Notes under the pieces: model-generated
What the model saw: the letters and a program-made list of their open reading frames with translations, nothing else
Databases searched by the model: none
Told to the model about the DNA's origin: nothing
Translations under genes and position numbers: made by a program
Source of the DNA: an uncultured Bacteroidales bacterium
Lineage (GTDB): Bacteria; Bacteroidota; Bacteroidia; Bacteroidales; Bacteroidaceae
DNA length: 53,949 nucleotides
Assembly: GCA_902801475.1 (NCBI GenBank)
Contig: CADCIO010000013.1
Span: 1 to 53,949, forward strand
Direction: 5' to 3'
Shown here: positions 43,040 through 52,380 of the stretch, piece after piece
Layout: the number at the start of each line of letters is the position of its first letter
Numbering within the stretch: the stretch's first letter is position 1

Positions 43040-44629
43040 TTATTTCTTGTTGTCTACAGCTGCCTGCTCGATGGCCAAGCCCTGCTTGTAGTTCTCGATG
43101 TAGGCGTTGAAGCCTGCCACATCTTCTGGGTCTGGTTTGATCTCCACACCTGCATTGCCAGCGAACACCACCTGGTCGAGGTAGTCGGCCAAGGAGAGTT
43201 TCTTGTCGTTGTTCACGGCGTATGCGGCGAGAAGTGCCATACCCCAAGGTCCGCCTTCACCTGCTGTCTCCATCACAGAGATAGGGGAGTTGAGGGCTGC
43301 GGCAAGCATCTTCTGACCCACCTTTGGTGTGGTGAAGTAGCCGCCATGTCCCATGATGCGATCCACCTGCACGTGCTCCTCGTTGAACAGCACATCGTTA
43401 CCAATCTTCAACACGCCAATGGCGCCATACAGATGAGCACGCATGAAGTTGGCGAGGTTGAACTTGTCATTGGCAGAACGGACGAAGAGTGGACGACCAT
43501 CGGTCAAACCCGTCACAGGCTCACCTGAAACGTAGTTGTAAGAGATGACGCCACCACAATCAGCATCGCCCTTGAGCGCAGCATTGAAGAGGTTGACATA
43601 GAGCTGTCCCATATCCACTGGAACGCCCAGCATCTCCTGGAACTCCTTGAAGATTTTCACCCAAGCGTTGATGTCGGAGGTGCAGTTGTTGCAGTGTACC
43701 ATGGCTACGAGTGAACCGTCAGGAGTGGTCACCATGTCAATCATCTCGTAAGGCTTGGAGAGCTCCTTCTCCAACACAATCATAGAGAAGGAAGAAGTGC
43801 CTGCAGACACGTTACCCGTGCGCTGCTTCACCGCATTGGTTGCCACCATGCCTGTACCAGCGTCACCCTCTGGAGGACATACTGGGATGCCTGGCTTCAA
43901 GTGACCAGACACGTCGATGCGGTTGGCGCCCTCTGGTGTGAGGAAACCTGCGTTTTCACCAGCATTGAGCGATTGAGGAAGGATGTCGAGCAACTTCCAA
44001 CCGAAGCCCTTTGGCTCGATGAGTTTGTCGAACTTCTCCACCATCGTGGCGTCGTATGTCTTGGTCTTGGGATCAACGGGAATCATACCCGAAGCATCGC
44101 CCACACCCAGCACCTTCTGACCAGTAATCTGCCAGTGGATGTAACCAGCGAGGGTAGTGAGGAACTCGATGTCCTTTACGTGCTCCTCGTTGTCGAGGAT
44201 AGCCTCGTAGAGGTGTGAAATGCTCCAACGGAGAGGAATGTTGTAGTTGAACAGCTTGGAGAGTTCTGCAGCAGCCTTGCCTGTGTTGGTGTTGCGCCAA
44301 GTACGGAAAGGCACGAGGATGTCGTTACCCTTGAATGGCATATAGCCGTGCATCATGGCACTCACGCCGATGGCAGCAAGCGTTTCGATTTCAATCTCGT
44401 ACTGCTCGAGCACGTTCTTGCGGAGCTGTGCATAGCAGTCTTGCAAGCCGTACCAGATAGCCTCCGTGCTGTAAGTCCAGAGACCATCCACCAACTGGTT
44501 CTCCCAAGTGTGGCTGCCCTGAGCGATAGGCTTGTTCTCCTCGTCGATGAGAACGGCCTTAATACGGGTAGAGCCAAACTCGATACCGAGAATGGCTTTA
44601 CCTGCTTCTATGGTTTGTTTTGCAGTCAT
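43040..44629 (-). CDS. araB: FGGY-family kinase, probably L-ribulokinase (Bacteroidetes type)
   Basis: 529 residues. FGGY fold: phosphate-1 motif ILGIEFGSTRIKAVLID (13-29), the substrate loop SAMMHGYMPF, the ADP-site NVSAGTSSFSMIV and the C-terminal GHGGYFTTPKVGQKML. By sequence it could be a xylulokinase or ribulokinase. The place directly after araA (1-bp gap) and with araD strongly favours L-ribulose 5-phosphorylation. It is shorter than E. coli AraB (566) and belongs to the separate Bacteroidetes kinase branch found in AraR-controlled operons. Confidence 0.82.
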   Translation of the reverse strand: MTAKQTIEAGKAILGIEFGSTRIKAVLIDEENKPIAQGSHTWENQLVDGLWTYSTEAIWYGLQDCYAQLRKNVLEQYEIEIETLAAIGVSAMMHGYMPFKGNDILVPFRTWRNTNTGKAAAELSKLFNYNIPLRWSISHLYEAILDNEEHVKDIEFLTTLAGYIHWQITGQKVLGVGDASGMIPVDPKTKTYDATMVEKFDKLIEPKGFGWKLLDILPQSLNAGENAGFLTPEGANRIDVSGHLKPGIPVCPPEGDAGTGMVATNAVKQRTGNVSAGTSSFSMIVLEKELSKPYEMIDMVTTPDGSLVAMVHCNNCTSDINAWVKIFKEFQEMLGVPVDMGQLYVNLFNAALKGDADCGGVISYNYVSGEPVTGLTDGRPLFVRSANDKFNLANFMRAHLYGAIGVLKIGNDVLFNEEHVQVDRIMGHGGYFTTPKVGQKMLAAALNSPISVMETAGEGGPWGMALLAAYAVNNDKKLSLADYLDQVVFAGNAGVEIKPDPEDVAGFNAYIENYKQGLAIEQAAVDNKK

Positions 44630-44630
44630 A

Positions 44631-46166
44631 TTACTTCAGTGCTTTGTTCAACATGTAGTACACCTCGTTCATCTGGAGGTCGTGCTTGAACTCGCTGATG
44701 GTGGTGTTCTTGTTAATCTTCACATACTCGATGCCAAGCATCTCTGCGAAGTCCTCCCAATACTCTTCCGTGATGTCGTAAGAGAAGGCGCTGTGGTGTG
44801 TACCACCTGCGAGAATCCATGCACCTGCACCGATCTCGAAAGTAGGCTGTGGCACCCAGAGAGCCGATGCAACAGGAAGGTTTGGCATTGGCTTTGGCTC
44901 GATGCACTCAACCTCCTGAGAGATGAGACGGAAGCGGTTGCCAAGGTCAACAACTGTAGCCTTGATACCACGACCCACCTTAGAAGTGAACACGAGACGA
45001 GCTGTCTGCTGCTTGCGGATACCGATGCCGAGGAAGTGAACCTCGAGCTTTGGCTTGTCAACAGCGATGAGCGGACAAATCTCGAGCATGTGGCTCTGGA
45101 GGCAAGAAGAACGGTCGCCTGCGAAATTGAGGGTGTAGTCCTCGAGGAAGGAACAACCGATTGGCATGCCCTGCTGAATCACCCAAAGTGTGCGATAGAG
45201 GCATGCTGTCTTCCAGTCACCCTCTGCACCAAAGCCGTAACCTTCTTCCATCAGACGCTGAGAAGCAAGACCTGGGATCTGGTCGAAGCCTACGAAGTTA
45301 GGATCGTTGATGTCTGCATCACCAAGGTCGTCGAAGTTTGTGGTGAAGGCTGTAGCGCCCTCGTCCTTCAATACACGGCGCAAAGCGATTTCAGCCTTGG
45401 CTGCGTTCTTTACCTTCTCCCAATATACCTGCTCGCCACTCTCATCAATCTTGATAGTGTAGAGCTTCTTGTATTCTTCAACAAGTGCGTCAGCCTCAGC
45501 GTCAGTCACCTGCTTGAAGTATTCCATCAGAGAAGAAACAGGGTAGTAGTCCACGTGGTAACCCAGACGCTGCTCGAATTCTACACGATCGCCGTCAGTC
45601 ACAGCCACGTTGTTCATGTTCATACCGAACATCAAGCAGCGTACGTTCTTGGCATCAGCAACACCAGCTGCAACGCGTGCCCAAACAGCAATCTGCTTCT
45701 GTGCAGATTCTTCCTTCCAGTAGCCACAAACCACCTTGCGAGGGATGCGCATGCGAGTGCAGATGTGGCCGAACTCGATGTCGCCATGAGCAGACTGGTT
45801 GAGGTTCATGAAGTCCATGTCGATTTCGCTCCAAGGAATCTCAGCGTTGTACTGAGTGTGGAAGTGGAGGAGAGGCTTCTGGAGAGCCTGCAGACCCTTG
45901 ATCCACATCTTGGCTGGAGAGAAGGTGTGCATCCATGTGATGATACCCACGCACTTTGCATCGTTGTTGGCAGCCTTCATCACGTCTTCCACTTCTTTGG
46001 AAGAGTTGGCTGTACCTTTATAAACTACCTTAATAGGGATGAGACCACCCTTATTGAGACCTTCAACCATTTCCTTTGAGTGAGCGTCAACAGCAACGAC
46101 AGCGTCACCTCCATAGAGCAACTGAGCACCAGTCACCCACCATAATTCCAAATTTTCAAATGCCAT
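44631..46166 (-). CDS. araA: L-arabinose isomerase
   Basis: 511 residues from the ATG at 46166; an upstream in-frame ATG at 46217 would add a non-conserved, Asn-rich leader that overlaps araD, so it is rejected. It begins ENLELWWVTGAQLLYGGDAV, the usual AraA opening. Metal and catalytic regions GLASQRLMEEGYGFGAEGDW, PLIAVDKPKLEVHFLGIG and AGGTHHSAFS are present. It converts L-arabinose to L-ribulose, Mn2+-dependent. It lies 47 bp after araD and 1 bp before the kinase. Confidence 0.95.
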   Translation of the reverse strand: MAFENLELWWVTGAQLLYGGDAVVAVDAHSKEMVEGLNKGGLIPIKVVYKGTANSSKEVEDVMKAANNDAKCVGIITWMHTFSPAKMWIKGLQALQKPLLHFHTQYNAEIPWSEIDMDFMNLNQSAHGDIEFGHICTRMRIPRKVVCGYWKEESAQKQIAVWARVAAGVADAKNVRCLMFGMNMNNVAVTDGDRVEFEQRLGYHVDYYPVSSLMEYFKQVTDAEADALVEEYKKLYTIKIDESGEQVYWEKVKNAAKAEIALRRVLKDEGATAFTTNFDDLGDADINDPNFVGFDQIPGLASQRLMEEGYGFGAEGDWKTACLYRTLWVIQQGMPIGCSFLEDYTLNFAGDRSSCLQSHMLEICPLIAVDKPKLEVHFLGIGIRKQQTARLVFTSKVGRGIKATVVDLGNRFRLISQEVECIEPKPMPNLPVASALWVPQPTFEIGAGAWILAGGTHHSAFSYDITEEYWEDFAEMLGIEYVKINKNTTISEFKHDLQMNEVYYMLNKALK

Positions 46167-46213
46167 AATTTCTTGAATATTTTTTGAGTTAATATTATTG
46201 TTAGTTAATTGTA

Positions 46214-46924
46214 TCAATGTTTTTGACCCTTCTGGCCATAGTAAGCGTTAGGACCATGCTTGCGGTTGTAGTGCTTCTCGATGAGGAGCGGATTCATGGT
46301 CAAATTAGGATTGACAGAGAAGGCAACGAATGCCATCTTTGCGCATTGTTCCATCACCTTGGCGTTATAGACCGCATTGTCAGGAGAAGTTCCCCAAGAG
46401 AATGGACCATGATTCTTCACCAGCACAGCAGGCGTGTGGTCTGGGTTAATCTTGCGGATATTGAGGATTTCGTCCACAATCACATTACCTGTTTCCAGTT
46501 CGTACTGACCTTCCACTTCTTCCTTCGTCATATCGCGAGTGCAAGGGATGGCCTTGTAGAAGTAATCGGCATGTGTAGTGCCGATGTTGGGGATGTCCTT
46601 GCCTGCCTGAGCAAAGGCAGTGGCATAAGTAGAGTGGGTGTGAACAACTCCCTGAATGTTTGGGAATGCCTTGTAAAGTACAAGATGGGTTGGGGTGTCA
46701 GAAGAAGGATTGAGGTCGCCCTCAACAACTTTTCCACTTTCCAAGTCAACGACAACCATGTCGCTTGCCTTCATCTCATCGTAGCTCACGCCCGATGGTT
46801 TGATCACTACGAGGCCTTTTTCACGGTCGATACCTGACACGTTGCCCCATGTGAAGATGACCAGTCCCTGTTTTACCAAATCAAGGTTGGCCTTAAATAC
46901 TTTTTCTTTCAGTTCTTCCAACAT
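46214..46924 (-). CDS. araD: L-ribulose-5-phosphate 4-epimerase
   Basis: 236 residues from the ATG at 46924, the first in the conserved start [20 protein letters not shown]; the longer frame to 46966 adds no family sequence. Class II aldolase fold with Zn ligands and catalytic residues in E. coli AraD numbering: D76 (NPSSDTPTH), H95 and H97 ([12 protein letters not shown]), and a later His in [12 protein letters not shown]. It epimerises L-ribulose 5-phosphate to D-xylulose 5-phosphate. An 83-bp gap to araR leaves room for a regulatory site. Confidence 0.94.
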   Translation of the reverse strand: MLEELKEKVFKANLDLVKQGLVIFTWGNVSGIDREKGLVVIKPSGVSYDEMKASDMVVVDLESGKVVEGDLNPSSDTPTHLVLYKAFPNIQGVVHTHSTYATAFAQAGKDIPNIGTTHADYFYKAIPCTRDMTKEEVEGQYELETGNVIVDEILNIRKINPDHTPAVLVKNHGPFSWGTSPDNAVYNAKVMEQCAKMAFVAFSVNPNLTMNPLLIEKHYNRKHGPNAYYGQKGQKH

Positions 46925-47007
46925 AGTATTACTGTTTTTTATAGTGTAATTTGTGTATTTTCCCAACTGCTGATAAGTTGTTTTGTCCTTGAAGCATATC
47001 TTTTGGA

Positions 47008-47649
47008 TTACTTCTTGAATCTGTATAGTGTGGCTCCTCTGCGTGATGACTCCTTGTCAATCAAGCCAGTCGCCTGGATATATTCTTTTTCGGAGATAGC
47101 GCGACGGAAGTTCCGTTTGTCTATCGAGGTGCCGAGGATGCTTTCATAGAGGTTTTGAAGCAAGCTCAGCGTGAAGTATTGTGGCAGGAGATTGCTGCCG
47201 ATGGGTTTGTCTTTGATTTTCTCGCCAATCATTTTGCGAGCCTTCTGCACCATCTCATTATGGTCGAAGCAGAGGGTGGGCATCTCGTCTACATCCACCC
47301 ATTGCGTGTTGTGGATGGCAGAGAGTTGTGTGTCGTAGTTATCTACGTTGATGAGTGCATAATACACGATGCTGATCACGCGTTCGCCTGGGTCACGTTC
47401 CACTTCACCAAAGGTGGCCAGCTGTCGCATATATACGTTGTCCAGTCCTGTGAACTCCTTCAAGATGCGCTGGGCAGAGGAGTCCACGCTTTCGTCAGTT
47501 TGAACAAAACCTCCAATCAATGATAGCTCGCCTTTCCCTGGCTCGTATGGTCGCTGATGAATCAGCACCTTCAGATGTCCGTCCTCGAATCCGAAGATAA
47601 TGCAATCCACAGACACGTAGAACTTGGGGTTTGATTTGTAAGCAGTCAT
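47008..47649 (-). CDS. araR: AraR, NUDIX-type arabinose-responsive transcription regulator
   Basis: 213 residues. The N-terminal NUDIX domain (1-140) has [20 protein letters not shown] (46-65). The Nudix box is broken: in place of REUxEExGU the sequence after Arg61 is ILKEFTGL, so two catalytic Glu are lost and hydrolase activity is not expected. The C-terminal 65 residues ([20 protein letters not shown] and [15 protein letters not shown]) look like a winged helix. This is the layout of the Bacteroides AraR repressor, in which the Nudix fold binds L-arabinose and the winged helix binds DNA. It lies inside the operon it should control, between the symporter and araD. Confidence 0.9.
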   Translation of the reverse strand: MTAYKSNPKFYVSVDCIIFGFEDGHLKVLIHQRPYEPGKGELSLIGGFVQTDESVDSSAQRILKEFTGLDNVYMRQLATFGEVERDPGERVISIVYYALINVDNYDTQLSAIHNTQWVDVDEMPTLCFDHNEMVQKARKMIGEKIKDKPIGSNLLPQYFTLSLLQNLYESILGTSIDKRNFRRAISEKEYIQATGLIDKESSRRGATLYRFKK

Positions 47650-47665
47650 TGATTGGAGGCTTTCG

Positions 47666-47687
47666 TTATTATATTATAAATAATGTG
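47666..47687. promoter_or_regulatory. AT-rich dyad upstream of araR, possible operator
   Basis: TTATT and AATAA arms around ATATTATA at 47666-47683, followed by TGTG, in the 53-bp gap between the symporter stop and the araR start. The core TATATTATAAA resembles TATGTTATAAAA in the dyad at 51037-51052 upstream of the first gene of the operon. An AraR site is an inference. Confidence 0.3.
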
Positions 47688-47702
47688 TCAGTCTATTTCC
47701 AA

Positions 47703-49685
47703 TTACCAGAGTACAACATACAGGATGGTGAGGATGACAATCACGCCAATGGCACCAATGTTGAAGATACGGTCGGTATGGAAAATGTTCAGGTCGATTG
47801 GCACGAGCTTTGGATCCTGCACCTTGTCCTTAGCGTTCGAACGCAGATAAAGAGCGATGGTGCCGGTGATGGCAGCAAAGAAGATCATTGCGCCCTCGAA
47901 GCCGTGAATGTGCATGGTCTCGTTGAAGAAACCACCGATAGAGAGTACCAGTGAAACGACAGCCACGCAAGCCATGATGGTGCTCCAACGCATCTGAGTC
48001 TTCACAGAGTCTGCATCAAGTGCATCGGCAGGAACTGCCTTCTTGCTTGACAGAGAAATCCAAACGAAGAGGATAACCAGAGTGATGAACACAACACCTG
48101 AACGTACCAGGAATGGCATTTCTGGGAAGGCGAACTTGTAGATGATCGAGAACGCGAACGTACCGATAGCGCAGACAACAGCAGCAGTGCCGCTTGCACG
48201 CTTCCACAGCAGACCAAGACCGAAGATAACCACAACGCCTGGATAAACGAATGCTGAATATTCCTGAATGAACTGGAATGCCTGGTCGATACCACCCATC
48301 AATGGGTAAACAGCGATCAGCGCGATAATCAGCGCACATACAGAAGTGAGACGACCTACGTTCACGAGTTTCTTCTCAGAAGCGTTCTTGTTGATGAACT
48401 GCTTGTAGATATCCATCGTGAAGAGGGTAGAGGTTGAGTTGAACATGGAAGCCAGCGAAGAAATAACGGCAGCAGCCAATGCAGCAAAGCTCAGACCCTT
48501 GACAACTGTAGGTGTGAAGTTACGGATCAAGAATGGATATGCATCGTCTGAGCGAGTGATGGCACCAGCCAGCTGCTGACGCAGGTCTTCACACTCAGGA
48601 GCATTCATGATGTAGAATGCACAAACACCAGGGATACATACGATGAATGGAATCAAAATCTTCAGGAAGGCAGCGAATACCATACCCTTCTTTGCCTCGT
48701 CGAGAGACTTAGCAGCAAGACCCTTCTGAATGATGTACTGGTTGAAGCCCCAGTAGCCGAGGTTTGTCAGCCAGAGCGCACCAAAGATCAGCACGATACC
48801 AGGATTGGTGAAGAATGGGTCTTCCTTCTGAGTAACGTTGCCAGCAGCATCAGTAACACCGTTGATGACTGGATAGAGTTCCTCATTTCTAGTAACGACC
48901 AGATTGAAGTGTTTGTCACCATCAATCGATGCCAAGTAATCTTTGATGTGCATCAGTGCGTCCCAGGCACTTCCAATGCCCATCTCGTCACCAATGACAG
49001 AAAGAGCGGCATAAGCTGTGATGAGACCACCACCCACGAGGAAGGTCACCTGCATCACGTCTGTCCATGCCACCGAAGCCAGACCTCCGTAGATAGAGTA
49101 GATACCTGCGATGAGGAAGAGGCAGAGGATGATGACCATACGAACCTGGTCGATCTCCATGCCTGCCACCATCACGGTCATGTCGGTAGGCAAACCCAGA
49201 ATCTGCTGGATAGCCAAAGCGCCCAACCATGCCACAGAAGTCAGGTTGACAAATACATAGAGGAAGAGCCAGAGCAGAGAGAATGCGAATCCCACACCCC
49301 AGTTGTAACGCTCGCGCAGGAACTGAGGAATTGTGAAAATCTTCTTCTCGATCATCAGAGGCAGCAGGAACTTACCCACTACCAGCAGGGTCGCAGCAGC
49401 CATCAACTCGTAGGCAGCCTGTGCGATACCTGATGCGTAAGCCGAACCAGACATACCAATGAATTGTTCGGCAGAAATGTTTGCAGCAATGAGTGATGCA
49501 CCCACAGCCCACCAAGTCAATGTGTTACCTGCCAAGAAGTAATCGGTCGATGATTTCTCTTCACCCTTCTTGCTGCGAGACAGGAACAGTCCCATGCCGA
49601 CAAGAATGATGATGTACACTACAAAGACCAAATAGTCGGCCATAGCAAAACCATTGTTGCTTAGTGCTTCAAAAATTTTGTCCAT
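47703..49685 (-). CDS. araT: Sodium:solute symporter (SSS family), probably L-arabinose importer
   Basis: 660 residues, with 14 or so membrane helices. SSS features: YFLAGNTLTWWAVGASLIAANISAEQFIGM (the xNISAEQ sodium-site region, residues about 48-77), FSLLWLFLYVFVN, and FVYPGVVVIFGLG. A hydrophilic loop at 248-290 and a long C-terminal extension (about 545-660, three more helices) are like the sugar symporters of Bacteroides. The position upstream of araR in the arabinose operon makes L-arabinose the likely substrate. The lipoprotein mutarotase gene is 51 bp upstream. Confidence 0.85.
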   Translation of the reverse strand: MDKIFEALSNNGFAMADYLVFVVYIIILVGMGLFLSRSKKGEEKSSTDYFLAGNTLTWWAVGASLIAANISAEQFIGMSGSAYASGIAQAAYELMAAATLLVVGKFLLPLMIEKKIFTIPQFLRERYNWGVGFAFSLLWLFLYVFVNLTSVAWLGALAIQQILGLPTDMTVMVAGMEIDQVRMVIILCLFLIAGIYSIYGGLASVAWTDVMQVTFLVGGGLITAYAALSVIGDEMGIGSAWDALMHIKDYLASIDGDKHFNLVVTRNEELYPVINGVTDAAGNVTQKEDPFFTNPGIVLIFGALWLTNLGYWGFNQYIIQKGLAAKSLDEAKKGMVFAAFLKILIPFIVCIPGVCAFYIMNAPECEDLRQQLAGAITRSDDAYPFLIRNFTPTVVKGLSFAALAAAVISSLASMFNSTSTLFTMDIYKQFINKNASEKKLVNVGRLTSVCALIIALIAVYPLMGGIDQAFQFIQEYSAFVYPGVVVIFGLGLLWKRASGTAAVVCAIGTFAFSIIYKFAFPEMPFLVRSGVVFITLVILFVWISLSSKKAVPADALDADSVKTQMRWSTIMACVAVVSLVLSIGGFFNETMHIHGFEGAMIFFAAITGTIALYLRSNAKDKVQDPKLVPIDLNIFHTDRIFNIGAIGVIVILTILYVVLW

Positions 49686-49736
49686 TTGTGTTTTGTTTAA
49701 GTTGTTATTATTTAGATTAGAATTGTTTTCTAAACC

Positions 49737-50957
49737 TTATTTCACGACAGAGAATGCATACTTACAATAAGACTTGTAAGGCTTTTCTGGAGATACGAAT
49801 GGGTTGCTGTCTTCCCAACCTGGCATCATGCACTTGTTAGGAGAATCAGGATACTTCTGGCTTTCGAGGCACACAGCGCAATGCTTCTGATACATGATGC
49901 CGCCCTTGCCTGGACGAGTGCCGTCCTGGAAGTTAGCTGTGTAAACCTGAACACCTGGCTCGTTGGTGTACATGTCCATCTTGATGCCAGAACGTGGGTC
50001 GGTCATCGTGATGCAGATAGCCTTCTTGTCGCCCTTTGTGTTCAAGCACCAGTTGTGGTCGTAACCGCCACCCACTGATTCCATCTCTGGGTCGTTCTTG
50101 CCGAAGTCTGTGCCGATGGCCTTAGGAGTGCGGAAGTCAAACACGGTGCCTTCCACTGGACGAATCTCACCAGTTGGGATGAGGTTGTCGTCACCAGGAG
50201 TGTAGTTGTCAGCGTTGACGTAGAGGATAGACTCGTCAATGGTGTTGTTCAGGTCACCAGAAAGATTGAAGTAAGTGTGGTTCGTCATGTTCAATACAGT
50301 TGGAGCATCTGCCACACCGTCATAGCTGATGATGATTTCGTTGTTGTCGGTCAACTTGAAATCAACGTTTGCCACAACCTCGCCTGGGAATTGGTTGTCA
50401 CCATCAGGAGAAGTGATCTGGAGTGTGACAGACTGTGGAGTAACTTCATACTCGTCATACACCTGATACTGCCAGCCTGTGTAACCGCCATGCAGACAAG
50501 CCACACCGTTGTTGTTCTTTGGCAGGGTCACCTTCTCGCCGTTGTAAGTGTACTCACCGTTGTTGATGCGGTTAGCGTAGCGACCTACAGAGCAACCGAA
50601 GTCGGTCTCAAAGTTCCATGGGAAATAGTTCTCAATCTTGTCGAAACCGCAAGCTACATCCACCAGCTCGCCGTCCTTGTTGGGAACCATGATGCTCACG
50701 ATACGTCCGCCGAAGTTCGTGATGCATACTTCCATGCCATTCTTGTTGGTAAGGGTGTAGAGTTTCACCTGTTTTGCATTGTCTGGGTCAGCCTTGAATT
50801 GACCTGCTTCAGCGTCGTATGCGACAGCGATGCAAGTGTCGAAATCAGCAGGGTTAATACCAGATTTGGTCAGTTGAACCTCAGGTGCAGAATTGCACGC
50901 ACACAGGAGTGCTACGGCCGCAGCACTACCCGTCAAAATCGTTTTAAGATTTCTCAT
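49737..50957 (-). CDS. Lipoprotein aldose 1-epimerase (mutarotase)
   Basis: 406 residues. Signal with lipobox LLCAC (Cys about 21), so it is exported and lipid-anchored, unlike the cytosolic GalM encoded 1.4 kb away. GalM fold: SVGRYANRINNGEYTYNG, CLHGGYTGWQYQVYDEYEV, MTNHTYFNLSG (catalytic His region) and CAVCLESQKYPDSPNKC (catalytic Glu). It interconverts sugar anomers in the periplasm, supplying the form taken up by the adjacent symporter. First gene of the arabinose operon; promoter at 50997-51004. Confidence 0.88.
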   Translation of the reverse strand: MRNLKTILTGSAAAVALLCACNSAPEVQLTKSGINPADFDTCIAVAYDAEAGQFKADPDNAKQVKLYTLTNKNGMEVCITNFGGRIVSIMVPNKDGELVDVACGFDKIENYFPWNFETDFGCSVGRYANRINNGEYTYNGEKVTLPKNNNGVACLHGGYTGWQYQVYDEYEVTPQSVTLQITSPDGDNQFPGEVVANVDFKLTDNNEIIISYDGVADAPTVLNMTNHTYFNLSGDLNNTIDESILYVNADNYTPGDDNLIPTGEIRPVEGTVFDFRTPKAIGTDFGKNDPEMESVGGGYDHNWCLNTKGDKKAICITMTDPRSGIKMDMYTNEPGVQVYTANFQDGTRPGKGGIMYQKHCAVCLESQKYPDSPNKCMMPGWEDSNPFVSPEKPYKSYCKYAFSVVK

Positions 50958-50996
50958 AATTTTGGTTAGAAATTGATTAGTTTATAAACTGTCCGC

Positions 50997-51004
50997 CAAA
51001 GGTA
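50997..51004 (-). promoter_or_regulatory. -7 element of the arabinose operon
   Basis: Minus-strand TACCTTTG, 39 bp before the mutarotase ATG. The -33 region has no TTTG, as expected for a regulated promoter. Confidence 0.65.
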
Positions 51005-51036
51005 CGGCTTTTTCCTGTGTTAAAGCCTCTAAAAAA

Positions 51037-51052
51037 TATGTTATAAAACATA
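51037..51052. promoter_or_regulatory. 16-bp dyad TATGTT-ATAA-AACATA upstream of the arabinose promoter
   Basis: Perfect 6-bp arms around ATAA, 33 bp upstream of the -7 element at 50997-51004. The position suits a regulator site; AraR is the obvious candidate, and the core resembles the dyad near 47666. Not proven. Confidence 0.4.
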
Positions 51053-51102
51053 AAGTGTGCATTCGACACTTTTTTTATGCATTTTTACCCCTAAATGCAA
51101 TG

Positions 51103-51127
51103 AAAAAGGCGCGATTCACATCGCACC
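51103..51127 (-). terminator. Terminator after galK
   Basis: Minus strand: 8-bp stem (51127-51120 with 51115-51108, one G-T pair), tetraloop GTGA, then TTTTT (51107-51103). It separates the gal genes from the arabinose operon; the arabinose dyad and promoter follow in the same 242-bp gap. Confidence 0.75.
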
Positions 51128-51199
51128 TCCTTCCAAAACTGTTCTAATCTTATGTATCTAATTATGATTGTTTCTAAAGCTAATGGCTGACGTTTGGGA

Positions 51200-52366
51200 T
51201 CAGCAGAGTTTGCGTGCTCCGTCGCCAATCACAACGTCTATGACAATCGGTTTCTTGCCGTACTTTTCAGCGAATTTTGTCACGGCCGTCTTCACGAAAT
51301 TGTCGTAGAGTTCTTCTGCCACGAGGTTGATGGTGCAACCGCCAAAGCCGCCGCCCATGATACGAGAACCTGTCACAGAGCAGTCCTTGGCAATCTCGTT
51401 GAGGAAGTCGAGTTCTTCGCATGACACTTCATACTCCTTGGAGAGTCCGTAATGGGTCTCATACATCTTCTGTCCGACTTCTTCGTAATCACCCCTCTCA
51501 AGGGCGTCGCATACAGCCAATACACGGTCTTTCTCACCGAGTACAAAAGTGGCACGCTTGATGTCCTCGGCTGACACTTTCCCTTCAATTTCCTTCAGCT
51601 CTTCCCATGTAGCTTCGCGAAGGGTGGTAATCTCCTTTTCTGGGTGGAGTTCCTTGATGGCCTTTACGCAATTTTCGCATGACTGGCGACGGTCATTGTA
51701 GGGTGATCCGACGAGTTCGTGCTTGACACAGGAATTAATAAGTACTAGTTTATAACCCTTTGGGTTCCAGGGGAAATATTGGAATTCGCCAGAGCGACAG
51801 TCGAGGCGCATCAGATTACCTTTCTTGCCGAACACAGAAGCGAACTGATCCATGATGCCACAGTTCACTCCGATGTACTTGTGCTCTGTTGCTTGACCCA
51901 CTTTGGCGAGGGTCATCTTGTCTATTTTATTGTCACCAAAGAGGTCGTTGAGCGCGAAGGCGTAACAGCTCTCAAGGGCTGCTGATGAAGACATGCCGGC
52001 ACCGTTGGGCACATCACCTGCAAAGGCTGTGTCGAAACCCTGTACGGGCACGCCCAAAGCCATCATCTCACGAGCCACTCCAAAGAGATAGCGGAAATGG
52101 CTGGCACGTGGTCCTTTCTCGTCATCGAGAGAGAATTCAGCATAGTCCTTCAGATCGATGGAGTAAGCACGGATGGTGCGTGTGCCGTTGGGTCGGAGTT
52201 CGGCAATCATGCCTTGTTCCACTGCTCCTGGGAACACGAAACCGCCGTTGTAGTCGGTGTGTTCGCCGATGAGGTTGATTCTGCCAGGCGATGCATAAAC
52301 CGAACCTGACTCTCCACCAAGATGCTTGATGAAGCGTGTACGAACGTCGTCAATTTTCAGTCTCAT
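51200..52366 (-). CDS. galK: Galactokinase
   Basis: 388 residues from the ATG at 52366; upstream in-frame sequence to 52489 belongs to the galM gene in another frame. GHMP kinase signatures: SPGRINLIGEHTDYNGGFVF (26-45, galactokinase signature), GDVPNGAGMSSSAALE (ATP loop) and the C-terminal GSRIMGGGFGGCTINLV. It phosphorylates alpha-D-galactose at C1. It is 14 bp after galM, so the two are cotranscribed. galT, the uridylyltransferase, is not in the window. Confidence 0.94.
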   Translation of the reverse strand: MRLKIDDVRTRFIKHLGGESGSVYASPGRINLIGEHTDYNGGFVFPGAVEQGMIAELRPNGTRTIRAYSIDLKDYAEFSLDDEKGPRASHFRYLFGVAREMMALGVPVQGFDTAFAGDVPNGAGMSSSAALESCYAFALNDLFGDNKIDKMTLAKVGQATEHKYIGVNCGIMDQFASVFGKKGNLMRLDCRSGEFQYFPWNPKGYKLVLINSCVKHELVGSPYNDRRQSCENCVKAIKELHPEKEITTLREATWEELKEIEGKVSAEDIKRATFVLGEKDRVLAVCDALERGDYEEVGQKMYETHYGLSKEYEVSCEELDFLNEIAKDCSVTGSRIMGGGFGGCTINLVAEELYDNFVKTAVTKFAEKYGKKPIVIDVVIGDGARKLC

Positions 52367-52380
52367 AGGGCAGAGGATTT

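Noticed and set aside
44532..46079. Long open frame (515 codons) on the plus strand opposite araA
   Set aside because: It is antisense to the complete, conserved L-arabinose isomerase and parts of its neighbours, and shows no family features. Codon bias of araA creates it.
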